32,962 bases of DNA from Candidatus Avelusimicrobium aviculae (GTDB lineage: Bacteria; Elusimicrobiota; Elusimicrobia; Elusimicrobiales; Elusimicrobiaceae). The position numbers and the translations under genes were made by a program. The stretch is taken from the NCBI GenBank assembly GCA_944324655.1, contig CALUXF010000019.1:1-32962 (forward strand), given 5' to 3'. The notes below the pieces were generated by a model, which did no database searches, was not told the DNA's origin, and saw only the letters and a program-made list of their open reading frames with translations. The first letter of the stretch is position 1; the number at the start of each line of letters is the position of its first letter. Below are positions 8,949 to 16,076 of this stretch, in pieces.

Positions 8949-8978
8949 TTGACAACTTTTTCTGTAATACACTAAACT
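8949..8978 (+). promoter_or_regulatory. Promoter giving a near-leaderless transcript
   Basis: A perfect TTGACA (8949-8954) begins at the end of the terminator T-run. With 18 bases spacing, TAAACT (8973-8978) is the best -10. Transcription would start within about three bases of the ATG at 8988, leaving no room for an SD. Confidence 0.55.
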
Positions 8979-8987
8979 ATATGTATT

Positions 8988-9617
8988 ATGAAAAACTTTC
9001 TTTATGCCGTCAGCGGGTTATTATTGTTTCAGGCTGTTTTATGGGCAGAAAGCACGCCGCAGGGAAAAGTTAAAACCCAGCGCGGGGCCCCCCAATATTT
9101 ATCGGTAGACCCTATGGATGTAACGGATTCCTGCCCCGGCGGCAACATTATGCAACCCTTTTCCTGCACCAAAGACCAACCGGACGGTTTTACCTGTTTT
9201 GACGTGTCTATCGTACAGGGTGACCCCATCCCCACGGAGCGTTACGAACTGTTAGACGAAACCCTGCAACCCGAAGACGTAAGCGCGGAACCCCAATGCT
9301 TAAATAAAGAGCCAACTTGTGAATCTTTTTTAAAACAATTAAATTATAATTTAGATTTTTCCTGGTTTATTACCAACTATCCTTCTTCCTCGTTTCCGGA
9401 ATGCGGCAAAACCTATACCTGTACACGCATTGTATGTTATTTTCCGCCAGAGAAAGAAAGTGGGGAAACGGCCAGCCAAAAACTTTCCTGCGTGTACAAA
9501 AAACACCAGCGTTTCTTTGTAGGAAGCGAAATAACCTGTACCCGCACCTTTAAAGGCCAAACGCTTCCCCCCGCCCCTAAGCAAATAGAGAAGAAAGAAA
9601 ACACCCTGTCTTTATAA
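8988..9617 (+). CDS. Second secreted Cys-rich protein, unknown function
   Basis: 209 residues with a clean signal peptide (MKNFLYAVSGLLLFQAVLWA, cleavage after about 20). About ten Cys are spread through the mature part (DSC, FSC, FTC, PQC, PTC, PEC, YTC, IVC, LSC, ITC), mostly spaced in pairs, so several disulfides are likely. FSCTKD and YTCTR resemble the YTCTKD end of the preceding protein, a possible shared module. The C-terminus is short and charged (EKKENTLSL). No SD is visible and the predicted start of transcription falls almost on the ATG. No family recognised; there is no lipobox and no sortase-type tail. Confidence 0.7.
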   Translation: MKNFLYAVSGLLLFQAVLWAESTPQGKVKTQRGAPQYLSVDPMDVTDSCPGGNIMQPFSCTKDQPDGFTCFDVSIVQGDPIPTERYELLDETLQPEDVSAEPQCLNKEPTCESFLKQLNYNLDFSWFITNYPSSSFPECGKTYTCTRIVCYFPPEKESGETASQKLSCVYKKHQRFFVGSEITCTRTFKGQTLPPAPKQIEKKENTLSL

Positions 9618-9643
9618 GACTATTTTTATCATACGGTATACAA

Positions 9644-9674
9644 AAAAATCCTCCAGCCACACTGGAGGATTTTT
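9644..9674. terminator. Bidirectional terminator after the second secreted protein
   Basis: A perfect 13-bp stem AAAAATCCTCCAG / CTGGAGGATTTTT with loop CCACA lies 27 bases after the stop at 9617. Confidence 0.9.
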
Positions 9675-9735
9675 ATATATAAAAACAGCCTGGCAAAAAA
9701 ATTTCTTCTATTTTATGCACTGATTTATTCCAATA

Positions 9736-9761
9736 AAAAAGCGGTTTTTAAACCGCTTTTT
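9736..9761 (-). terminator. Terminator of the 57-aa small gene
   Basis: A 12-bp stem AAAAAGCGGTTT / AAACCGCTTTTT with a two-base loop overlaps the minus-strand stop codon at 9760-9762. On the minus strand T residues continue past the stem. This is good support that the small gene is real. Confidence 0.8.
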
Positions 9762-9933
9762 AATTGTCATTTTTATGGGAGATGCGTTTTTTCTGTTTTT
9801 TGACGCAAGGACTATTAGGGAAAAATGAGACAATATCCCACTCTATTTTTTTAAAGAAAGCACCTACGCTGCCAGCCGCTACGGAACGCTCGGTAAGGCT
9901 GTCCTGTCGGTCCGGTTCTTGTTCTGTTTCCAT
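9760..9933 (-). CDS. Small 57-residue protein, unknown function
   Basis: A short gene supported by its signals: AGAGG six bases before the ATG at 9933, and a rho-independent terminator at the stop. The product begins METEQEPDRQD (acidic), has a central aromatic stretch with Phe-Phe and Trp (about 26-39), a single Cys43 and a very basic tail (KKQKKR then His/Lys/Asn/Asp). No signal peptide or full-length membrane helix. The acidic-to-basic charge split could suit binding to a nucleic acid or a protein partner, but that is only inference. Upstream lies a very AT-rich stretch with several TATAAT-like hexamers. The minus-strand ORF in another frame here is a shadow. Confidence 0.6.
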   Translation of the reverse strand: METEQEPDRQDSLTERSVAAGSVGAFFKKIEWDIVSFFPNSPCVKKQKKRISHKNDN

Positions 9934-10198
9934 ATTCCGCCTCTTTTACATAGATATAATAAACTATATTATATATATTATAATAGTAAAAAAATATTAT
10001 ATAAAATAATATAAAAATATTGTTTAAAAATAAAACCCCCGTCATAAAATAATCTACACTCTATACACTCAGCCATTGTGTTAAGCCGTGTTTGGGCAAC
10101 AGTACGGCTCAACCGGCTAACTCAGCCCGGAATCTCTTTTCAATCAGTCTTATCATAAGAAAAAATTTATTTTTGTTTTTTGGGTTAAAAGGCCAAAC
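9934..10198. other. AT-rich intergenic region with no supported gene
   Basis: 9951-10035 is almost pure A/T and contains several TATAAT-like hexamers on both strands, probably the promoter zone of the small minus-strand gene. 10084-10109 can form a weak hairpin (AGCCGT/ACGGCT, 14-base loop). I see no ORF with an SD and no recognisable RNA gene. Confidence 0.5.
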
Positions 10199-10231
10199 AA
10201 AACCCCCCCCTTATAAAAAGGAGGGGGTTTT
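10199..10231 (-). terminator. Terminator of the pilin-like gene
   Basis: AAAACCCCC (10199-10207) pairs with GGGGGTTTT (10223-10231), 12 bases after the minus-strand stop at 10244, with T-rich sequence beyond. Confidence 0.85.
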
Positions 10232-10243
10232 ATAAGAAGATTT

Positions 10244-10747
10244 TTAGAAGTTTGCCGGCGGGGTGCCTTCTAACAAATCCAAAGAATCGCAAATAGCAAT
10301 GCTTTTTTCATTTTCTCCTTTACAGGCCAGCGAACGTTTGGCCCCCGTACCCGTTCTATACGGATTCCAAATGCGGTATTTATAGTCCCCGGCATTACGT
10401 ATAGCCGTAGCGCTGGCGCAAGAAGTGCCAAATATACGGTTTGTGGCGGCCGTACCGATATTCTCTCCTAATTTATAGGTAAAGGTTTTGCCTACTACCG
10501 TTTTGGTGTTTCCCGCTCCGGGCATATCCACAATTAACTTGCTAAACGAGGGAGGACATTCCAAATGTGCGGCGTAATAGGCGTAAGTGGCGTCATTAAT
10601 AGACTTAATAACAGCCATAGCCTCCACCGCGCGGGAACGCTCTATGCTGCGCGAGTAATTGGGCAATGCGATAGACGTTAAAATACCAATAATCAGCACA
10701 ACCGTTAAGAGTTCAATTAATGTGAAACCTTGTTTGGATAATCTCAT
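10244..10747 (-). CDS. Type IV pilin-like / pseudopilin protein
   Basis: 167 residues starting MRLSKQGFTLIELL. The prepilin peptidase site is Gly|Phe, with the invariant Glu at +5 of the mature protein, then a hydrophobic helix (about 8-30) ending in ALPNYSRSIERSRAVEA, as in class III pilins and GspG-like pseudopilins. The globular part has four Cys, possibly disulfides, and no closer family call is possible. Two in-frame ATGs exist. I chose the one at 10747 because AAAGGAG sits six bases upstream; the ATG at 10753 abuts the SD. Its promoter overlaps the end of dapL. PilT, which could retract such a pilus, is encoded at 25763-26857. Related diderm anaerobes often carry many scattered pilin-like genes. 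Confidence 0.88.
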   Translation of the reverse strand: MRLSKQGFTLIELLTVVLIIGILTSIALPNYSRSIERSRAVEAMAVIKSINDATYAYYAAHLECPPSFSKLIVDMPGAGNTKTVVGKTFTYKLGENIGTAATNRIFGTSCASATAIRNAGDYKYRIWNPYRTGTGAKRSLACKGENEKSIAICDSLDLLEGTPPANF

Positions 10748-10771
10748 ACTCATCTCCTTTTATTTGCTCTC

Positions 10772-10800
10772 ATTGTAGCAAATATAAGTATATGCTTTAA
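10772..10800 (-). promoter_or_regulatory. Promoter of the pilin-like gene (extended -10)
   Basis: On the minus strand TTAAAG, 17 bases, then TGC-TACAAT (10777-10772) gives transcription about 18 bases before the chosen ATG, with the SD in the leader. The core TTTGCTACAAT resembles elements before smpB and the Gfo/Idh/MocA gene. Confidence 0.55.
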
Positions 10801-12026
10801 AATTGAAGTTTAGCCAAACGTTCGGCCGCCTCTTGAGTAAGTTGGGGCGTATTAAAGGCCGTTAAGCGGAAAAACCCTTCCCCGCAGGAACCAAACCCCA
10901 CCCCCGGCGTACCGATGACATGGGCCTGTGTTAAAAGTTTATCAAAAAACGCCCAAGAATCAAGCCCTTTAGGGGTTTTTAACCAAATATAAGGGGCGTT
11001 TTCCCCGCCGTAGGCTTGTAAGCCCGCCTTTTTTAAGCCCTGCAAAATAACTTGCGCGTTCTTTAAATACAGTTCAATATTTTGGCGGATTTGCTGCTGC
11101 CCCTGCGGAGTATAAACCGCCTGGGCCCCACGCTGCACAATATAAGGAACCCCGTTAAATTTAGTGGTTTGGCGGCGCAGCCATAAATTATTTAAAGCCA
11201 CTTCCTCTCCGCCGGCGGTATGGCCCTTTAATTGTTTGGGAACCACGGTATAGGCACAGCGCGTACCCGTAAAGCCGGCCGTTTTGGAAAAAGAGCGGAA
11301 CTCTATCGCCACGTCTTTCGCGCCGGGGATTTCATAAATACTGTGTGCAATGCCCGGCTGGGTGATGAAAGCCTCGTAAGCGGAGTCATACAAAATAATG
11401 GAATGGTTTTCCTTCGCCCAATCCACCCATTTCTTTAAATCCTCAACCGTTAAAGCGGTGCCCGTTGGGTTGTTGGGGGAACACAAATACACCAAATCCA
11501 CCCGTTCTTTGGGCAAAGCGGGCACAAAATTATTTTCAGCCGTACACGGCAGGTATACCACCCCTTCAAACAGCCCTTCCACAAAATTACCCGTACGCCC
11601 CGCCATGACATTGGTGTCTAAATAAACGGGATAAACCGGGTTTTGTATGGCAATGCGGCAGGAAGAAGAGAAAATTTCCTGGATGTTGGCCACATCGCTT
11701 TTGGCGCCGTCGCTCACAAAAATTTCATCGGCTTCCAAATCAATATTGCGGGCTGAATAATCGTGTTTTAGAATATCTTCACGCAAAAAAGCATAACCCT
11801 GTTCCGGGCCGTAGCCGCGGAAAGTTTCCGTTTGGCCCATTTCGTCCACCGCTTTGTGCATGGCTTCCAGCACCGCCGGAACCAGCGGGCGGCTCACGTC
11901 CCCGATGCCCAAACTAATTAAATTGGCTTTTGGGTTGGCTTGTTTAAAAGCCTCCCTTTTTTTGGCAATCTGGGAAAACAAATATCCCCCGGGAAGTTTC
12001 AAATAGTTTTCGTTTACCTGTGTCAT
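10797..12026 (-). CDS. dapL: LL-diaminopimelate aminotransferase
   Basis: 409 residues, class I/II PLP aminotransferase. It converts tetrahydrodipicolinate plus glutamate to LL-2,6-diaminopimelate in one step, bypassing the succinyl/acetyl DapD-C-E route to lysine and peptidoglycan. Seen: the family N-terminus [25 protein letters not shown] (about 38-48), [17 protein letters not shown] (183-189), YDSAYEAF, and the PLP-binding lysine in [12 protein letters not shown] (Lys248). The start is the ATG at 12026, which overlaps the dapF stop as ATGA; the upstream in-frame GTG sits one base from its SD and is less likely. Coupling to dapF gives adjacent pathway steps on one mRNA. Confidence 0.96.
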   Translation of the reverse strand: MTQVNENYLKLPGGYLFSQIAKKREAFKQANPKANLISLGIGDVSRPLVPAVLEAMHKAVDEMGQTETFRGYGPEQGYAFLREDILKHDYSARNIDLEADEIFVSDGAKSDVANIQEIFSSSCRIAIQNPVYPVYLDTNVMAGRTGNFVEGLFEGVVYLPCTAENNFVPALPKERVDLVYLCSPNNPTGTALTVEDLKKWVDWAKENHSIILYDSAYEAFITQPGIAHSIYEIPGAKDVAIEFRSFSKTAGFTGTRCAYTVVPKQLKGHTAGGEEVALNNLWLRRQTTKFNGVPYIVQRGAQAVYTPQGQQQIRQNIELYLKNAQVILQGLKKAGLQAYGGENAPYIWLKTPKGLDSWAFFDKLLTQAHVIGTPGVGFGSCGEGFFRLTAFNTPQLTQEAAERLAKLQF

Positions 12027-12862
12027 AATTCGCTTTTCCACTCTCCTTCAAAGATTTCTTCCGCCGGGCCTGTCATAAAAATATTTTTCTGTTCGGGCCA
12101 GTCTATCAGCAAGTCCCCCCCGTCCAGCTTAACGGTCACCCGGCGCTCGGTCTTGCCGTTAATTACCGCGGCCACCACGCTGGCGCAGGCGCCCGTGCCG
12201 CAGGCGCGCGTAATGCCGGCGCCGCGCTCCCATACGCGCATACGCAGCGTTTTTTTATCTATAACAGTTACAAACTCCACATTGGTTTTAGCGGGAAAAG
12301 CGGCGTTCTTTTCCACCAATGGCCCCAATTCGCGCAGCTGGGCATATTCCACGTCCGGCCCAAACATTACAAAATGCGGGTTTCCCATGGAAACGGCCGT
12401 GCCGTAACGCACCGTGCCGCCGATTTCCAAAGGTACGTCCACCGCCGTATCAGTAGGGTCTCCCGTCATCGGGATTTGGCCTCTTAACAGGCGGGGTATC
12501 CCCATATCCACGCTGACCAAGCCCAAGTGGGAATCTTTAATTTCCGTTTTAATGGGGCCGGCCAAAGTTTCCAGGGTAAGAGTAGTTTTATCGGTAAGCC
12601 CCTCTTTTCTGGCAAACAGAGGAACACAGCGGGAAGCGTTGCCGCACATTTCCGCTTCGGAACCGTCACTGTTAAAAATTTTCATGCATAAATCGGCCGA
12701 TTCAGAAGGCAACACCAAAACCAAGCCGTCCGCACCAATGCCCAAATGCCGGTCACACAGTTTTTGGGCAGCGGTAAACGAATTTTGTATTTTTTCTTTA
12801 AATCCGTTCACTAAAATAAAATCGTTACCTAAACCGCTGTATTTGGTAAATTTCATAGTCAT
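12023..12862 (-). CDS. dapF: Diaminopimelate epimerase
   Basis: 279 residues. Converts LL-diaminopimelate to the meso form for peptidoglycan cross-links and lysine. The two catalytic cysteines of this cofactor-independent racemase are present: Cys73 in MCGNASRC and Cys221 in ACGTGACAS. The N-terminus [12 protein letters not shown] fits the family. ATG at 12862 has GGAG three bases upstream; ATG at 12856 has the same SD nine bases upstream and matches the usual MKFTK start, so either is possible. TACAAT at 12881-12886 (minus) is a candidate -10. It shares a short divergent intergenic region with the nitroreductase gene. Confidence 0.96.
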   Translation of the reverse strand: MTMKFTKYSGLGNDFILVNGFKEKIQNSFTAAQKLCDRHLGIGADGLVLVLPSESADLCMKIFNSDGSEAEMCGNASRCVPLFARKEGLTDKTTLTLETLAGPIKTEIKDSHLGLVSVDMGIPRLLRGQIPMTGDPTDTAVDVPLEIGGTVRYGTAVSMGNPHFVMFGPDVEYAQLRELGPLVEKNAAFPAKTNVEFVTVIDKKTLRMRVWERGAGITRACGTGACASVVAAVINGKTERRVTVKLDGGDLLIDWPEQKNIFMTGPAEEIFEGEWKSEL

Positions 12863-12945
12863 TTTCTCCCATATCTGTTTATTGTATAAAAAACGCCGGA
12901 ATTTTTGATAATATATTTTTAATGTATGTATACAGGAGCCTTTTT

Positions 12946-13488
12946 ATGGAATTAGAAAAAGTAATACAAGAACGCCGCAGCGTACGTAAATATCAGGAAA
13001 AACCGGTAGAGCGTGAAAAAATAAACGCCTGTTTGGACGCGGCGCGGCTGGCGCCGTCCGCCTGTAACTCCCAGCCTTGGCATTATATTGTAATTGACGA
13101 CCCAAAAGTAAAAGAAGATTTTTGCAAAGAAGCCTTCAGCGGGGTATACGCCATGAGCAAATGGGCCGAAAAAGCCCCCGTATTAGTGGCCGTAGTATCG
13201 GACAAAGGCAATTTTACCAGCCGTATTGGGAATTTTTTCCGCCGGACGGAATTTTATTTGGTGGACCAAGGCATCTCCGGCGAGCATTTTGTGCTTCGCG
13301 CGCATGACTTAGGCCTAGGCACCTGCTGGATAGGATGGCTGAACAGCGACAAGGCCGAAAAATTCTTCCACCTGCCCAAAAGCAAAAAAATTGAACACTT
13401 AATTGCCGTAGGCTACCCTGCGGAAACGCCGGACCCGCGCCCGCGGGAAACGCTGGAAAATATGGTTTCTTACAACGAATACAAATAA
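12946..13488 (+). CDS. Nitroreductase-family FMN oxidoreductase
   Basis: 180 residues. The typical FMN-binding start ERRSVRKYQEKPV (about 9-21) and the SACNSQPW motif place it in the nitroreductase superfamily, as do LGLGTCWIGW and the closing (A)VGYPAE. These enzymes use NAD(P)H and FMN to reduce nitro, quinone or enone substrates; the actual substrate cannot be read from sequence. The ATG at 12946 was chosen because AGGAG lies seven bases upstream; an in-frame ATG at 12922 would add eight residues with no SD. It is transcribed alone, divergent from dapF, and followed by hairpins. Confidence 0.88.
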   Translation: MELEKVIQERRSVRKYQEKPVEREKINACLDAARLAPSACNSQPWHYIVIDDPKVKEDFCKEAFSGVYAMSKWAEKAPVLVAVVSDKGNFTSRIGNFFRRTEFYLVDQGISGEHFVLRAHDLGLGTCWIGWLNSDKAEKFFHLPKSKKIEHLIAVGYPAETPDPRPRETLENMVSYNEYK

Positions 13489-13491
13489 TCC

Positions 13492-13519
13492 AACAATTCC
13501 CCGCTTTCCGGGAATTGTT
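13492..13519 (+). terminator. Hairpin after the nitroreductase gene
   Basis: AACAATTCCC.CG pairs with CGGGAATTGTT (11 bp, one bulge) directly after the stop. It has no T-run, so the termination class is uncertain. Confidence 0.55.
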
Positions 13520-13543
13520 AGATGATTCCATTTTCCCGCCGCA

Positions 13544-13573
13544 TAAAAAAGCCCCGCTTTTCAAAACGGGGCT
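13544..13573 (-). terminator. Terminator of the glycosyltransferase gene
   Basis: On the minus strand AGCCCCG pairs with CGGGGCT and six T follow, right after the stop at 13579. Confidence 0.88.
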
Positions 13574-13578
13574 GATTT

Positions 13579-14799
13579 TTATTGGGCTGTTTTTTCAAAC
13601 TTTTCTTTAAACCATTTAATGACCCAGTCCGGCTTGTAGTCAATAATTTTACGGTTATGCGGCGCGTAGCTTTCCGGCGGGGCCATGATTTGTTTTTCTT
13701 GGGGCAGGCGCGGGTAAAAATAATCCGTCACCACCTCTATATTAGGGTACCACAAATTATGCACTTTTTTGTCCACCCAATGCTGTAAACCCAAATTGGG
13801 CAGATTTAACCCGGCGGAAGCCGCCCAAAAGACAGAGTTTACCGCTATCACATACACCGTAAAACGCTGTTTTAACAAGGCCAGCAGGTGCCAGGTTTCA
13901 TTAATAGCCAATTTTTTAATGTCTACTTCAAAATAACTCAGGTTCTCCAGCGGGCCGCCTTTGGTAACGCTCATGACAAAATATCCTTCTTCTATCAGTC
14001 CGCGGGCTAGGTCCCCCATATGCGGGTAAGTATACGAGGAACCGCGCGAGTCCAACTGTAAAAACACAATGCCTTTCTTTTCCCGCGCGCGGGAGGATAC
14101 CTCATCAAACGCAGCCTGCACGGCAGGAGAAGGCGTTTGCGGGAAATACATCAGCGGGGAGGGAACCCCTTTGGGGGCGGGCAGGCCGAACGTTTCAAAC
14201 AAACTTTTTACGCGGTGGGAAATATGTACGCCGTAATCATAATAAACGGGAACCGTCAAAAAGCCTTCGGGAATATCTTTAAAAGCGGCGGAATAATCAT
14301 AATTTTTCCATATCAAGGGGTGGCGCTGGCCTTGGAAATAAAACACTTTTTCAAAATGCGGGTTATTTTCCAACAGCTTGCCTACCAGCGGGGAGTTATT
14401 GCGGTCAAACGCGCCCCCCACATACGCATAAAAAGGTAAATTAGGATATTTTTGTTTTAGGGCTTGCAGCATAGGGGTGGTGTATAAATAGTCCCCTATC
14501 CCCATAAAGAAAATGAGAGCCAGGCCTTTTACCTGGGGGTTAGTATGGAGGGCGTTGTCAAAATTATAATACACATGTTCCCGGCGGTAGAGCGGGCGGG
14601 AAATGCGGTACCAGTTTGTATTAATGGGAAGCGTTTCCTTATCAACCGGCGCGCAAGGCGCGTCAAAACGGTACCAAACGGGCGTACGGGACGGAATAAA
14701 AAAGAAAATTTTGTGCCCCAGCCAGCGCAGTACTTCATAAACCACGCAAACCGGGCGGTGCTTATACAGCCAATGGCGGAAAGAATGTTTTGCGGTCAT
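13579..14799 (-). CDS. GT9-like (heptosyltransferase-type) glycosyltransferase
   Basis: 406 residues. The N-terminal Rossmann-like core GLALIFFMGIGDYLYTTPML followed by LKQKYP matches the start of glycosyltransferase family 9 (LPS heptosyltransferases and relatives). The C-terminal region AVNSVFWAASAGLNLPNLGL corresponds to the donor-binding loop of that family. An N-terminal extension of about 80 residues (aromatic and basic) precedes the core and may bind membrane. Expected role: adding a sugar to a surface glycan. Donor and acceptor are unknown. The ATG at 14799 has GAGGGGG about eight bases upstream; the TTG at 14850 is unlikely. Unusually, that SD lies in the 3' arm of the upstream terminator hairpin. 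Confidence 0.75.
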   Translation of the reverse strand: MTAKHSFRHWLYKHRPVCVVYEVLRWLGHKIFFFIPSRTPVWYRFDAPCAPVDKETLPINTNWYRISRPLYRREHVYYNFDNALHTNPQVKGLALIFFMGIGDYLYTTPMLQALKQKYPNLPFYAYVGGAFDRNNSPLVGKLLENNPHFEKVFYFQGQRHPLIWKNYDYSAAFKDIPEGFLTVPVYYDYGVHISHRVKSLFETFGLPAPKGVPSPLMYFPQTPSPAVQAAFDEVSSRAREKKGIVFLQLDSRGSSYTYPHMGDLARGLIEEGYFVMSVTKGGPLENLSYFEVDIKKLAINETWHLLALLKQRFTVYVIAVNSVFWAASAGLNLPNLGLQHWVDKKVHNLWYPNIEVVTDYFYPRLPQEKQIMAPPESYAPHNRKIIDYKPDWVIKWFKEKFEKTAQ

Positions 14800-14801
14800 A
14801 T

Positions 14802-14841
14802 AAAAAGCCCCCTCTTTGGTATAGTGTACCAAAAAGGGGGC
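14802..14841 (-). terminator. Terminator of the DUF362 gene, overlapping the next gene's RBS
   Basis: A 15-bp inverted repeat with one mismatch (14807-14821 with 14827-14841) and loop TAGTG is followed on the minus strand by TTTTT, 20 bases after the DUF362 stop. Its 3' arm contains GAGGGGG, the SD of the glycosyltransferase gene starting at 14799. Confidence 0.85.
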
Positions 14842-14850
14842 CGTAACCAA
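14823..14850 (-). promoter_or_regulatory. Candidate promoter embedded in the terminator hairpin
   Basis: On the minus strand TTGGTT (14850-14845), a 16-base spacer and TACACT (14828-14823) would start transcription near 14816, just before the SD, making a leader of about 17 bases that lacks the 5' arm of the hairpin. The match is only moderate. Confidence 0.35.
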
Positions 14851-14861
14851 AAGCGGGAAAA

Positions 14862-15830
14862 TTAATCTATGGTAACCAATTCGTATTCGTCATTTCCCAT
14901 GCCCAATTCTTTCATATAGGAAAGCTGGCGCAATCCCTCGCGGGACTCTATGCGCTCTTTTAAATCATGGCTTTCCTCATCGGGCAGGGCGTATACCATG
15001 TCTACGGAGGCTTTGTCTATGGCAAGCAAATCGGTAGACGCCAAAATGCCGATGTTGCGCGTTTTGGGTTCCGCGGCGGACGTACCGGCACAATCACAAT
15101 CCACGGACATATTGCGCAGTACGTTAATATACACAATGTTTTTGCCAAAATGGTCCGTAACGGCTTTGCCGCCTTCCACCATGTTCTCCATAAATTTAGC
15201 TTTGCTGTCGCGCCATAAGTCGCTGCCTTGACTGCCGTGCAGCAGGGCCTTTCCTACTTTACCGTCCGCGCAGCCAATAGAAATGTTTTTGAGCGAACCG
15301 CCAAAACCGCCCATGGTATGCCCTTTAAAATGCGTGAGCACTACCATAGAATCATAATTGAGCAAATTCTTACCAACGGACATTTCTTTAAAATGCTTTC
15401 CCCCTTTAATGGGAAGCATTACAGCGCCGTCTTCGTCCATAATATCCACGGGGCAGAAATCCCAGCCGTTGATTTCAATGGTTTTGCGGTGGGCCTCGGT
15501 GGTATGGCGGCCGCCTTCATACAAGGTGTTGGTTTCCACCAAGTTGCTGTTGGGGATATGCTGCTGGAGTCCTTTTACCATATAAGGCGGAATAATGTTA
15601 GGACCGTGCGGCTCCCCGGTGTGCACTTTAATGGCCACTTTACCCTGTATGTTTTGGGAAATTTTGTCATAAATTTTAACCAATCCCTCCGGGCTGATGT
15701 CTTTGGTAAAATACACCACGGCCGGCTGGCTGGTTTGCTCAGCGGTAGGGGCATCTTCTTTTGTTTGGGAATCAGTGCAGGCGGCTGCCAACAAGCCTAA
15801 CCCCGCCAAACAAATTACTGCTTTATTCAT
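14862..15830 (-). CDS. DUF362-domain lipoprotein
   Basis: 322 residues. The N-terminus MNKAVICLAGLGLLAAAC is a signal peptide ending in a lipobox-like AAAC (Cys18), followed by a Thr/Gln/Glu/Ser linker. The rest is a DUF362 domain: GKVAIKVHTGEPHGPN, the central THFKGHTMGGFGGSLKN, GCADGKVGK, and the conserved DCDC pair near 260 followed by IGILASTDLLAIDKASVD. DUF362 proteins are often linked to iron-sulfur or redox proteins, but their reaction is unknown. No ferredoxin CxxCxxC cluster is visible here. ATG at 15830 is set by AGGAGG five bases upstream; the reading frame further upstream has no supported start. It is divergent from the PFOR gene, which hints at a redox link. Confidence 0.85.
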   Translation of the reverse strand: MNKAVICLAGLGLLAAACTDSQTKEDAPTAEQTSQPAVVYFTKDISPEGLVKIYDKISQNIQGKVAIKVHTGEPHGPNIIPPYMVKGLQQHIPNSNLVETNTLYEGGRHTTEAHRKTIEINGWDFCPVDIMDEDGAVMLPIKGGKHFKEMSVGKNLLNYDSMVVLTHFKGHTMGGFGGSLKNISIGCADGKVGKALLHGSQGSDLWRDSKAKFMENMVEGGKAVTDHFGKNIVYINVLRNMSVDCDCAGTSAAEPKTRNIGILASTDLLAIDKASVDMVYALPDEESHDLKERIESREGLRQLSYMKELGMGNDEYELVTID

Positions 15831-15867
15831 AAAGTTCCTCCTTATCATAAAAATGCCTATGTTATTT

Positions 15868-15898
15868 ATTGTACTGCTTGGAGTGGCTCCAAAGTCAA
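15868..15898 (-). promoter_or_regulatory. DUF362 promoter with a palindromic operator candidate
   Basis: On the minus strand TTGACT (15898-15893) and TACAAT (15873-15868) are 19 bases apart. The spacer contains the perfect inverted repeat TTGGAG-TGG-CTCCAA (15878-15892), placed where a repressor would block polymerase. 38 bases separate the -10 from the ATG. Confidence 0.5.
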
Positions 15899-15957
15899 GC
15901 ATTTTTTGGGCCGGGAAAACAGGGGGAGACTCTTTCTTACCGGTCGGTAAATAAAGT

Positions 15958-15987
15958 TTGCCAAATACAAGGGTAAAGTTATACAAT
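15958..15987 (+). promoter_or_regulatory. Promoter of the PFOR gene
   Basis: TTGCCA (15958-15963), 18 bases, TACAAT (15982-15987). Transcription would start near 15994, giving a leader of about 83 bases with two hairpins. Confidence 0.5.
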
Positions 15988-16015
15988 ATACATAGACTGG
16001 GTTTCAGCCCGGTTT

Positions 16016-16040
16016 CCCGCATCCGTTTTTGCGGGGTTTT
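16016..16040 (+). promoter_or_regulatory. Terminator-like hairpin in the PFOR leader
   Basis: CCCGCA (16016-16021) pairs with TGCGGG (16030-16035), followed by GTTTT. A smaller hairpin (ACTGGG/CCCGGT) lies just upstream at about 15996-16013. Together they look like an attenuator, but no coding leader peptide is evident. Confidence 0.4.
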
Positions 16041-16076
16041 ACCGTTTTATTTTACGCAAAAGGAGACTTCTCTAAT

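Noticed and set aside
9969-10067. 32-codon minus-strand ORF starting MAECIEC
   Set aside because: No SD, and most of it is translated from the AT-rich promoter zone.
10084-10109. tRNA-like or riboswitch-like hairpin
   Set aside because: Only a 6-bp stem with a 14-base loop; no cloverleaf, no known aptamer core.
15831-16022. Extension of the DUF362 protein by 64 residues
   Set aside because: It crosses the promoter region, and the lipoprotein signal with AGGAGG upstream starts at 15830.
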